Assembly: GCA_037074765.1 (NCBI GenBank)
Contig: JBAMDO010000089.1
Location: 1 to 64,000, forward strand
Direction: 5' to 3'
DNA: 64,000 nucleotides
DNA from: Mansonella perstans
Taxonomy: Eukaryota > Nematoda > Chromadorea > Rhabditida > Onchocercidae
The stretch's first letter is position 1. Each line of letters opens with the position of its first letter. A model generated the notes under the pieces. That model was not told the origin of the DNA, made no database searches, and saw nothing but the letters and a program-made list of their open reading frames with translations. Shown one piece after another: positions 37,165-47,183 of the stretch. Position numbers and translations under genes: made by a program.

Positions 37165-37904
37165 TCATGATTGAGAATTTGAGGATAATTTTATTTGGTG
37201 AAGAAACTTGTAACATATCTTCCATCACAAGCGGCATAGTTCAGTATAATGCAAATATAAGCTTTTTTTTTCTTGAAGAAAATGAAGTTCCAAATCCCTA
37301 AAAAAAATCTTTGGAAAAGTGTGGGATGAGTATTTTTTGATTGTTTAACAAAAAAGAAAAAAATGAATCAAGTGTAGTAATCGTGTAATTTATTGAACCT
37401 TATTGATCATTCAATAATTCCTTCGATGAATAATTCTGCAAAAGAAATGTCTGATATGTATACATATTTTCCAGTAATCTCCGGAATACTTCTCGGAGAA
37501 GTATCTTTCCATCTCCTTATTTTTCCATTCGAAATTTTTGAGCCGTATAAAACTTAATGCAGAATCAAAGCTGTCCATATTTCATTAATTTTGTATGAAT
37601 AATTCTCAAATGCTAAAAGAAAGACTGGGAGAAACTTCCAATAATTATATAGAATAGTATGAATAGAACTTTCTAAGTTTAAAAGAATCACCAAGCCTTA
37701 CTATCCACTATGCATTAAAAATTTATGGTACAGTTTATCATAGCTGCATGTTGCCTTCTGATCAATTATAAGATTTTAGAAAGAACTACGAAAAGAGATT
37801 TATCAAATGTGAGTGTGTATTCAGCATTTCCTTTTAAAAAACATTTATATTTTAAAATCCTTGCATTGAGGGTAATTATAAGAGAAACGAAAGCGATAAA
37901 GTTA
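37165..37904. other. intergenic between convergent RPF2 and DCTN6
   Basis: Holds both 3' flanks. A plus-strand open frame overlapping the last DCTN6 exon (37910-38125) is its antisense shadow. Nothing else recognised. Confidence 0.5.
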
Positions 37905-39427
37905 TTACGATGACTTTATCAAGTAATGGAATCTTTCGAATGCTTTTCTTAAATATTCCAGCTGGCTCGTCTGGAGCTGAAAAAGCCATTTATGCAAATT
38001 TCATCAAAAATTTCAGTAAAATGAGTTCATTTCACAAAAAATCAATGAAAACCAAATATTTTGCAAATTTTTATATCAAATTTACTTCCTTGTTCTTCTG
38101 TTATATAACTATTAAGGCAGTATAGTAATCTACACTTCGAATTTGAATGGTTTTAATAATCATATTACCTGTGGTGGGTCTCGAGCAACTCGTCGGTTGT
38201 TATTTTCACCGTATATTACAAGGTTTTCTTGTAGCTCTTCTGGTAATATTGCCGAACAATAGATGCCAATAAAGCAGCCGCGTGTAACTGTTGTGTTTGG
38301 ACCTACCTTACATCGTACCCCAAAAACATTATTATCACCAATCTTTGGCGCATGAATAGCTGAAAATAATAACAATTCTACAATACTTTAACGCAACAAA
38401 ATTAGTTTTGGTAATAAATGAGCTTTGGAAATCCAAAGAAAACGACTGGAATGTAAAGTTTATTTCAAAATTTCGCTTACTACATCCAATTTCGAAAACG
38501 TTATCTCGACCGATTACTAGTGTTTCGCCATTTTCAAGTCTGAAACAGGTTTTATTTTAAAAAAAGATGCAAAGTAGATGGAGGAATTTTTCCCCAATGT
38601 TTTCAGGAAATCCTTCGGAATCTTGAACAGCTAATAAATTTGCTCACAAGTTTTCAATAATGCAGGTTTCCTCAATGTTATTATTTTCCCCAATAATAAT
38701 GGGTCCTTTTGTAGCGCGTATAACAGCTGTTGGATGAACAACAGTACCTAAAATTATTTTAATTGATAATTCCAACAGAATCTTTTGTCAATTCATTTCT
38801 ATTTAAAACAAAATTAACATAATTCAAATTAGACAGCATTTATGAATTGAAGTTGTGAAAATATTCACGAAGAAAAAAAAACTTTTGTAATTTATTGAAA
38901 ATACCTGAACCGATCGTTATATTCCCTTCTAGAATTGCTTCTTTACATACAATAGCATCTGATGCTATCATAAATCTGTAATAAAACTTTAATACATTTA
39001 TTCAGTCTGTAATAATTAATCGATTATAAAACCATATGGATAAAGCAATAAAGATAAAATGAATACAAAATGCAATCATTTCCGTCTTACTTCTCTCGTA
39101 GATCAGAATAAATGCTATATAATGTATTACTAGACACTGTAAATAAATTGGTACTATAAACTGGTACTGTAAGTTGGTATTATAAATTGATACTGTAAAT
39201 AAATCACTATAAATTAAAAAATATATTACGATGTTGCAATAAAAATTTCTTGTAAAAAAGTAAATTTCTTAGATCAGAAAGAAAAAGTAAGAAAAATTTA
39301 AATTTCTTTTCAAAAATTTTTTTTCCTTTTAAATTCACATTTTTCTCACAACTAAAGCCATAATATTAATTACATATAAGTGGAAAAAATTTATGAAAGA
39401 AAAATCTTACTTATTTTCGAGAGTCAT
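37905..39427 (-). CDS. DCTN6: dynactin subunit 6 (p27), left-handed beta-helix protein
   Basis: Six minus-strand exons: 39411-39427, 38905-38975, 38648-38747, 38481-38539, 38169-38359 and 37905-37976 (TAA); 169 aa, somewhat shorter than human p27 (190 aa). Together with p25 it caps the pointed end of the dynactin Arp1 filament and helps bind cargo for dynein. Visible: MTLENKFMIASDAIVCKEA; hexapeptide-repeat turns such as GNITIGSGTVVHPTAVI, GPIIIGENNNIEETCII, LVIGRDNVFEIGC, KIGDNNVFGVRCKVG and TVTRGCFIGIYCS; then LPEELQENLVIYGENNNRRV and the amphipathic C-terminal helix LQTSQLEYLRKAFERFHYL, matching the family's QTLQLDFLMKILPNYHHL region. The loop after IIEN is shorter than in mammals (ENGE). 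All introns are GT-AG and in phase. The frame is open upstream of the ATG to about 39489 (an acceptor ACTTACAG is there), so a longer N-terminus cannot be excluded. Confidence 0.93.
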
Positions 39428-40106
39428 TCTAAGATTTACCAGAAGCTCAATTTTGCGAACATTACGAGGTAATTCAATATAAATCCCTGTAAGTATACAT
39501 GTCGTTATTTATTTGACAGAAAAGTGAATTGGATAAATCGCTGGAAAATTTTCCCACACCGTAAAATCAATCATTAAGCTCATTTCCCATAAGTAACTAA
39601 AGAAAGTAATTAGCACGAAATGAACTCCAAACAATTAATCAAAGGAATCTTTATCGAAAACAATTCTTATAACGTGGTATTTTACGACACGGCCCATGTC
39701 ACCAGAAATTATCCTAGAGAATATTCTCTGTGAAATGTGATGTAAATGAGGAATTAGAAGCAAAAATAACTTCTCATTGTTCGTGTTGTGTCAACTGTGC
39801 AACTAAAAATAGGCCTAGCTATGTTCTGTAGGAGCCAAAGAACCAAAAAAAAAAAAAAAATATTGGGTTTTTGCAGAATTTGTTTAATTGCTGAATGGTG
39901 TAAATATTATTAATTTGTTGTACATTGAAAGTTTCTCTTTCGGAGACTATAAAAGGTAAAATATAAAAGCATTGTATTGATATTCTTAGTATAATTTAAT
40001 ACTAGAATATATGCAATTTTAAACAAAATCCTGTCATTTAAATTTGAACTGAATACTTTGTATTTTCATAAAAACTTTTTATCTTGCATTGTAAATGCAT
40101 CGAGAG
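39428..40106. other. upstream region of DCTN6, nothing recognised
   Basis: AT-rich. It should contain the DCTN6 promoter. No exon or RNA gene recognised. Confidence 0.5.
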
Positions 40107-40128
40107 TTTTTTTTTTTTTTTTTTTTTT
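40107..40128. repeat. poly-T tract bordering the 5S pseudogene
   Basis: About 22 consecutive T, that is a poly-A run on the minus strand. It replaces the missing 5' third of the 5S-like sequence, as expected if a minus-strand transcript ending in poly-A had been reverse-transcribed and inserted. Confidence 0.6.
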
Positions 40129-40134
40129 AATTGA

Positions 40135-40221
40135 CATCTCATCCGATCTGTCAAGTTAAGCAACGTTCAACCTGGTTAGTACTTGGATCCAAGATAGCCT
40201 GGGAATCCTAGATGTTGTAGA
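40135..40221 (+). pseudogene. 5'-truncated, mutated 5S rRNA copy
   Basis: From CATCCGATCTG through AAGTTAAGCAACG, ACCTGGTTAGTACTTGGAT, AGCCTGGGAAT and GATGTTGTAGAG the sequence follows animal 5S rRNA from about position 33 to near the 3' end. The first ~32 nt are absent. The box C region (normally TTGGATGGGAGAC) reads TTGGATCCAAGAT, so the internal promoter is damaged, and the terminal helix partner is lost. I therefore call a pseudogene rather than an active 5S gene. In many nematodes 5S genes are interspersed with SL1 RNA genes. Confidence 0.85.
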
Positions 40222-40281
40222 GAACTTTTGCTCAATTAAATGCTTATATTTGATTATAGAATGTTGATAATATGTGATATG

Positions 40282-40692
40282 TGTCGGGAAAATTTTCTCG
40301 TGGCACAGTCGAATCTCAAATTTGAGTAATTAAACCTTTATTAGAAAAATTGATTAACGCGAAATATAATGACAATACAAAGATCGCAATGTTAATTGAA
40401 TAAGGAATTTGTTGATACAATAAAAGCGTGGACATAATGATATCAAACCGCTCGTTGGAATGAAGAAACAAAAAATGGTATTGGTGAGAGGATTGATAGC
40501 ACAATACAATGCCTTTGTTAAATCAAAATGGTAGATGAAGGAGGATTGATAGATTATGGCATAGATGCCTTTGTTAGCATGGCATAGATAAGAGACGACA
40601 GGAAATGTTTTAAACATGCAAAAATGTTAATCATTTACATTACATGCAAAAAAATCACTTTCCAATATTCGGTTGTTTCGATATTCCCGACT
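40282..40692 (-). mobile_element. LTR-like segment (solo or 3' LTR remnant)
   Basis: The 411-bp segment is bounded by short inverted ends, TGTCGGGAA on the left and TTCCCGACT on the right (one terminal mismatch), as in LTRs with TG...CA-type ends. On the minus strand it contains AATAAA at 40342-40337, a plausible LTR polyadenylation signal. It lies next to a decayed retroelement-like reading frame on the same strand (40774-41204). I see no polypurine tract on the minus strand beside it, and no second LTR or target duplication, so the boundaries are tentative. Confidence 0.35.
40315..40336 (-). other. SL1-like 22-mer
   Basis: On the minus strand, 22 nt match the nematode spliced leader SL1 with two transitions: GGTTTAATTAC, then T for C, CAA, then A for G, then TTTGAG. 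The base after it is A rather than the GT of the SL1 donor, and no Sm-site or SL RNA body follows, so it is not a working SL RNA gene. It directly follows AATAAA inside the LTR-like segment. Confidence 0.6.
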
Positions 40693-40773
40693 GAAGGGGT
40701 TGAACTGTTTCAGGGGGAAGAAAGTAGGGAGCTTATAAATTAGAGGTTTTGGTCCCTTGGATCGTTGCTTGAA

Positions 40774-41204
40774 GATATGTTAATTTTCCTTGTCCAATGA
40801 AGACGTTCATATCGTTTCCATAGGGATAGCCATGACTGCTCGTTCAGGTAATGTTGTTGCATCGTATTACACAGGTATTCGTACATGTTCGCTATACACG
40901 GCAACTATAGTTGATGTGAAATTTTATTCTAAGATTTCTTTACAATTTCATTTGTCAGGAACGTTGAATTGGACAACGGATATCCATTTGCAATCTTCCT
41001 TTGTTGTTGCATTGACCGATAGCATGGACCTCATTGCTAGTAAGAACAAACTTTTCATGACAGGCTTACTTGATGTCGCTTGTGGTACGCGATTTCTTGT
41101 GGCGCTTCTAGTTCGTCGATGAACGGGTTTCTCTTGGTTGCTTTCGTGCATTGGTTTCTCTAACACTGGTGATTGACTTTTTGAGTTGGAAACATCATCA
41201 ACTT
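40774..41204 (-). pseudogene. decayed retroelement reading frame (BEL/Pao-like?)
   Basis: A minus-strand frame is open from about 41204 to a TGA near 40946. It reads basic/Arg-rich (HRRTRSATRNR), then a hydrophobic, signal-like stretch (KSLFLLAMRSMLSVNA), then a Cys/Trp motif (DCKWIS). The same frame continues in recognisable protein-like sequence to about 40774, interrupted by several stop codons. A basic linker, a hydrophobic leader and a Cys/Trp ectodomain would fit the end of a retroelement polyprotein or envelope-like gene, as found in some nematode BEL/Pao elements. No polymerase or integrase domain is present. Inactive. Confidence 0.4.
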
Positions 41205-43396
41205 TCTAGTGGACACAAAACGTTTATTGGTCTAATGAGAAATCTTCCATGACAATTAATGTAAATAAGAAAATGAGAATTAATAAAATTATGCAACTTG
41301 TTAATTTCCATTTGTTTGATGGAGTAAAAAAAATGCACCATTCATTGATCTCTCAATATCTTTTCAATTTTACTAAGCAAATTTTTTGTTTGTTCGATAT
41401 AAAATGAAAAAAATGATAGGAAATCAATTTCACACTACTGTAATTTCAAACTTATTATTGTATATTTATTAGTGTATTAAATTAGCAAAAGAATTTATGG
41501 GCAAATTATTGATTGCATTGAAATTGAAATTGTGAAATAAAAATTACACTTAGGAATACATTCTCTCTTTTAGCATAAAGCATAAAGTAATTGAAAATAA
41601 TTAGACTTTTATAAAATGCATGATTACTTTTTGAAAAATTACTACTTTTAAAATGCTTTTTACTTTTTGCCTATATCCATAAATTATTGATTATCTCGAA
41701 AATTAGAACACTTTTCAATTTTTTTTCTCAATATTATTTATTAATTTCATATTAATTTGCTAATCAATGCTTCAAGTTCCATTCATAATCAAATAAATAT
41801 TTCAAAGAGTGAGAGAGAGAGAATTTTGCACATTCAATAATCCTACATATTTGCATGATTATGAATGAACTAAAAAGTGCTAAGGCTAACAAAAAGAATA
41901 GGCGTAAAAAGAGAGAATTGCTTGGCTTATTTAATGATACATTTAAATTTGCAAACCGTAAAAAAATAGCCTAAAACTAAAAATTTTTCTTTTAATTAGT
42001 AAAAAATGTTTCCAATGCAAATTTAAGATTAATTGATATGCAAAACTCTCTCTCTCCTTCTCTTTCCCTCTCTCTCCCTCTTTTCCCTCTTTCTCTCTCT
42101 CTGAAATATTTATTTTTCTCACATATCAAAAAAAAAGAAAAAAAGTGCAATATTTCAGAAATGAACAATTCCTAAAATTAATTATTTGAAACTTTTTGCT
42201 ATCTCTTTTTCCATGCTATACTAATCTCTTTTTTTGTTAAAAAAATTTTAATTGTTAAATAATTTTAGAAAATTTCAACTCGATTTTTTTCTTTTCTGGG
42301 AAAAATGAAGTTTTTACAATTTCCATTTTTTTTTTTTTTTTTTTTTTCATATTTAATTCTACACAAATGCGACAAAATTTCCCTGTTAATATTTACTTTC
42401 TTATTTCATCGCTATAACTGGGAAAAGCAAGCAATTTTAGCAGCTTACAAACGCGGAATTTATATATTTTATGGGTCGGAATTGATTTCCGGATTTCCAG
42501 ATTACATATGTTACAGTTATGCTGTTTTATTGAATATAATGACTGCATGTGAAAAAGATTTATTATTTTATTGTTGTAGAAAATTTGTGAAATTAACATT
42601 AGCATGTTTAAATTTATGAATAGTCAAGCAAAAATAATTTCTAAAAACCAACCTTTGACCTTTAGAATAAAAAGTATAATTGTGGAAGGTTCATTTAACA
42701 ATTAAAGCAAACTTAAATTTATTAAAAAAAAGGCACATAATTTTTAGAATGAAATGAATGATAAAATTAGCAATTTTTATTAATTTTTTCCTGTTTTTTT
42801 CTTTCCCACTTACCTAATTTGACTTTTGAACCCCAGGATGAAAATATCCATTTACCTGTTCCTTTATTTATTTTTTTTTCTTTTCGCAAATCGATAAATT
42901 TAATCATATTTTGCTCTTAATCTCAATTATATTGAAATTGTTTAATTTAAATTTTGTTACTATTTTTTTGAATTTGTGAAAATAAAATTTATACTAATTA
43001 AAGTTGCCGTTACAGTATCATAAAATAATTAAATCATTGAACACTTTAATAATATCACAATCATCCATTAACTGTAAAATAAGACAGATATTGCTACACT
43101 GTATGATATCTTTCATTATGCTGCATGTTAGCATTCATTATCATTAAATGCTGCACACTGACTTTTACCACGCTGCAGCACAAATAGACGTTTTTGGAAT
43201 AGTAATGGAAAATCTTCAACGTAAAACAACGCGAAAATTTAATAATACTGTCTAAGTTAAGTTAACTTACTTAAATATATTATCATTAATATTATTTGAA
43301 TATTATCATTTTTATCAGTGGCAAATTCCGTTCACAATATTAATTTTCTACTAGCTCATATCAGTTGCGCTTTATAAAACTGTTCATTATTAATTA
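41205..43396. other. AT-rich intergenic region
   Basis: It contains GA-rich and CT-rich tracts (41810-41822; 42045-42112). An open frame at 42405-42619 (plus strand) begins in a poly-Phe run and shows no family I recognise. Nothing else supported. Confidence 0.5.
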
Positions 43397-43404
43397 TGTT
43401 TGTT

Positions 43405-43626
43405 ACAGAAGATTCGTTATCAATGATATCGATTATTTTAAAGAGCTTGTCATCAATTATACCCGTTAAAAGGATTCGTTACCAATTATATCGGTTATCA
43501 AAGGAACCGGTATCAATTTTGCCCGTTACAAAGGACTCGTTATTAATTATATCAATTATCAAAAGAACCGGTATCAATTATGCCCGTTAACGAGCGGTCC
43601 ATTATCAATAATGCTGATTATCAAAA
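43405..43626. repeat. degenerate ~68-bp tandem repeat
   Basis: About three copies of a unit containing CCCGTTA, AAAGGATTCGTTA, CAATTATATC, GGTTATCAAA, GGAACCGGTATCAATT. Internal half-units of ~34 bp are also similar (ATTCGTTA / ACCGGTA). Confidence 0.75.
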
Positions 43627-43842
43627 TATAAATTAGTATTCTTAGCAAACATGAATTTTTAAACTAAATTTAGTATGTAATTTTAATCGAAATAAATAAT
43701 TGACTTAATAAGTGTAAATAGGTAATCTTAATAAATAGAAACAGGTAATTTTTATAAGTATGTGTAATTTTGATATAATTTTAATAAGTAATTGACAGGT
43801 TAATTTTTTGTAAATTCGTATTCCATCTATAAACATACTTGT

Positions 43843-43993
43843 ACACACACACAACACACACACAGACACACACACAGACACACACACACAGACACACACA
43901 CACAGACACACACACACAGACACACACACACAGGCAAAACCAAACAGACGCAGATACAAACACACAGATACACACAGACACACATACACACAG
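43843..43993. repeat. (CA)n with CAGACA interruptions
   Basis: Near-pure dinucleotide repeat with regularly spaced CAGA variants. The Cys/Val-only frames on the minus strand come from it. Confidence 0.9.
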
Positions 43994-45586
43994 CTTTCAT
44001 ATCATACCGCCATAGTCATTGTCATTATAACGTTGACACAGCTTGTCGAAACAGTGTCATTCTTCAGTAATGTACTTTTCCTTTTGGTGATATTATATCG
44101 TAGAATTTGTTCATTATCACATTTCACTTATCACTGTTTACTTTGGCAATAATCAATGTTATCAATTTTATCATAATCAAACTTATCATTTGCTATTGAT
44201 AAGGCAATCATTGGAATATGTAATTTGATAATATGATAAATAGAACAATCAGTTTTTCAAATTAATTCTGTTTTTTTTTTTTTTTGTTTTTTCTATCCAC
44301 TTAAAATATTTAAAAATGGAATTAAATGCACAAAAAAATTATTTTAAAGAATTTAATTAAATTATTAACTAATTAATAATCATAATTTAATCATTAATCA
44401 AAAGTTTAATTTAATTTTATTTTGTATTTTTTTTCGCATTTTTTTTTCTTGCAATAATAATAATGCTAATTTAAGAAATCATAACAATGTTGGTGACAAA
44501 TAATAACGGTGACAAATAATAATGGTGACGAATAATAATGGTGACAAATATTGTTAAAAATAATAAATTCACCAGTAATTGCTAATTTTCTCTTTTTTTT
44601 TTGAAACAACATTTTATATTTAGAGAAATGTATAGTACGCAACATTTTGATGAATATTTTTGCTAACAGAAATTTAAAAAAAAAAATCAAAAAAATTTTT
44701 TTTCATTTAAATTCGTGAAGGAAAAAAAGTTGTTGCAAGACAAAGTTATAAATCTTAATAAAAGGCTTTCCATTTGTTTCTCAAAAAAGCATTTTAATTT
44801 TAATCGATTAGTCTTTTTAAAAAAAAAGAAAAAAAATTTTTTTCACTCTTAATTTCATTGTTCAATTTATCTTACATATATACAATGCATCTTAGTTGGC
44901 ATTAATTCCATTCCTTCATTTCCCAGGAAAAAAAAGACTTTTTTGTTTAAAAAAGAAAAAAATTTTTGAATTATTAATTATTACTAAAGTTTAATTTCGA
45001 ATTTCGATTTCATATTAAAATGTTGTTTGCTGATTTTTTTTTTTAAAAATATGTTTTATTAAACTATATCCTGTGATTGTCATCTTGTCATCATTATCTT
45101 GGATTGTATGTGACCCGTGTTTTTTTCTTCTTTTATCTTCTGACCATTAATGTCCTTGAAGGGAAGTTTTCTCGTCTCAATTTTTACTATTAATGAGTTG
45201 CATTAGATTTTCCGTATTTAATTGTTTTAATTGGCCTAAAAACCACGGCCTAAAAGTAGCTTAAAAACCTAAAAACTTCAGTTTCAGTTTCCTTCTAATT
45301 GACATAAAATAAGATGTCAGATATTTTTTTCTTCGTCGTTTAAATTTTAATACGTTCTTTTTTGTTTACATTTTTTTTTTTTTTGTTTATCATTTTATTT
45401 GATCAATTGTTGATGTTTACTTTTTACACATTAAACCAACACCATACTTTTGATTATTTTTTTACCCTGCCTTCTTTCTCTTCACTATGCTTTTTTCTTA
45501 TCCACCGAAGGTTTTAAGGATGTAGAAAGGAGAAGCATTCCGAATTTTTTCTCAATCTTAGTAATACCATAGTAATGCCTTTACCA
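43994..45586. other. AT-rich intergenic region
   Basis: No exon, tRNA or other RNA recognised. A short GACAAATAATAATGGT repeat occurs three times at about 44493-44550. Confidence 0.5.
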
Positions 45587-45762
45587 ATCCCAAATCTTTT
45601 TTCCACCATACCAAAAACAACTGGAGAAAAATTCCGAATTTTTTTCCGCTCTATTAATTCTTCTTCCTATTTTTATCCCAAATCTTTTTTCCACCATACC
45701 AAAAACAACTGGAGAAAAATTCCGAATTTTTTTCCGCTCTATTAATTCTTCTTCCTATTTTT
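45587..45762. repeat. exact 88-bp tandem duplication
   Basis: Positions 45587-45674 are repeated without change at 45675-45762 (unit begins ATCCCAAATCTTTTTTCCACC and ends CTTCCTATTTTT). Perfect identity implies a recent duplication or, equally, an assembly artefact. No coding content. Confidence 0.9.
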
Positions 45763-46109
45763 AATCTATCTTTTCACACTTTTTAGTTGATCTCAATATA
45801 AATTTGAAAAATCGATGAAATCTGCAAATAATTCATAGCAGCAGAATTAATTCAATTTTTCTCGTCCTATAATTCAAAAAAAAAATTTTCCCCTTAAAAT
45901 TTATACGAATAAAAAAACGATCAAATATTATCTTATCAAAATAATTAAAAATGTTTTTGATTAGTAATTATTAATTTTATTAATTAAAATTACTGAAGTT
46001 TAATTGCACGACATCTATTCAATTATTTATTGATAGAAGAACTTTATTAGGCATTAACAAAAATGTTAAGAAGAAATTTTCTCAAAGTGAATTCATTTAC
46101 AAAGTTTGC

Positions 46110-46243
46110 TAAATTATTTTAGTGATATTGTAAGTTGTTCAAATGAATTTTTTTTCTTTATCTTTTAAAATCTACCTTCTTTATTTGAAATATTATTATT
46201 TCAAATAAACTTACAATATCACTATATCACTAAAATTTGGTTT
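46110..46243. mobile_element. MITE-like long hairpin
   Basis: Inverted arms TAGTGATATTGTAAGTT (46120-46136) and its exact complement (46208-46224) form a 17-bp perfect stem. Outer sequence (AAATTATTTTAGTGAT / ATCACTAAAATTTGG) and an inner ATTTGAAAT/ATTTCAAAT pair extend the fold. No reading frame inside. A small non-autonomous DNA element or a hairpin RNA source are possible readings. Confidence 0.5.
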
Positions 46244-46844
46244 GCACCAAATAATTCCTAAAAAAAAAAACGAAAACTTATATAAATTAAATTTTCTGAT
46301 CTGTCCTTCATTATACTTCTTTTAATTAATTTGTCATTTGCTGGGTGTTAATTAGTTTTTTTTAATTGGTTTGTTAATTGGTGTGTTTTAATTTGATTTG
46401 AAATGGACAAATTTAATGACAGGTTCCATTTCGTTCTTTCTTTCGTTTCATTTTTGTCTTTAATTCTGAACTTTGATAGATAAAAAATTTGCCGACATAA
46501 TGTTATTTTTTCCATTTAAATTAATTAATTGAAATGAGATCGGGATTTCCATCCAAGTGATTTTCATTCATCGTCATTTTATTGGATTTTTTCTTGCTTT
46601 TTTCTGATACTTATCATTCAGAAAGTCTTGTCACATTATGTAGTTATCATCATTATCATTATTATTATCGCTATCATTGCCATTATCATCATTATCAATT
46701 ATCGTTATCAATCATCATCATCAGTCATCCGTCTTCATTATCATTATCAACATCAATAGAACACTGCTTGTAACTGTTATCTAATTTTTCTACAATAGTA
46801 ATTATAGTGATAAAAATGACGTAGTTATGCTTATGTATGAAATG

Positions 46845-47183
46845 TAACCTTATCCCTATTTTAGTTAGTAGTATTTTTAGACAAAATATCACGGGGAATA
46901 AAAACAAAAAGAAAATGGGAGCAGTTAAAAATATTTCATTGTGAAATTGTTTTGTTATTATCTAATTAAATGTCACTTGTCATCGAACGAGAGTGGGAGG
47001 CGAGTTTAATGACATCCTAATATTATTTGTACTATATGTACAAAACATAACTTTGTCTATTTCAGTTAGTATTTTTAGACAAAATGTTATGGGAAATAAA
47101 AAAAAAAAAATTGTCATAGCAGTTAAAAATACTCCATTGTAAAGTATGTTTTGTTATTATTTAATTAAATGTCACTTGTCATC
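46845..47183. repeat. two diverged copies of a ~140-bp sequence
   Basis: Copies at about 46845-46984 and 47048-47183 share TTAGTATTTTTAGACAAAAT, GGGxAATAAAAA, GCAGTTAAAAATA, CATTGTxAA and TGTCACTTGTCATC in order. Between them lies a 60-bp unrelated stretch. Non-coding. Confidence 0.75.

Noticed and set aside
37910..38125. Plus-strand frame containing NIPAGSSGAEKAIYANF
   Set aside because: It is the antisense of the last DCTN6 exon, whose minus-strand reading matches the known C-terminal helix.
42305..42619. 104-codon frame starting in a poly-Phe run
   Set aside because: The right half (WEKQAILAAYKRG...) is varied, but there is no clear acceptor, no recognisable motif and an overlapping frame on the other strand. 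Not enough to call a gene.
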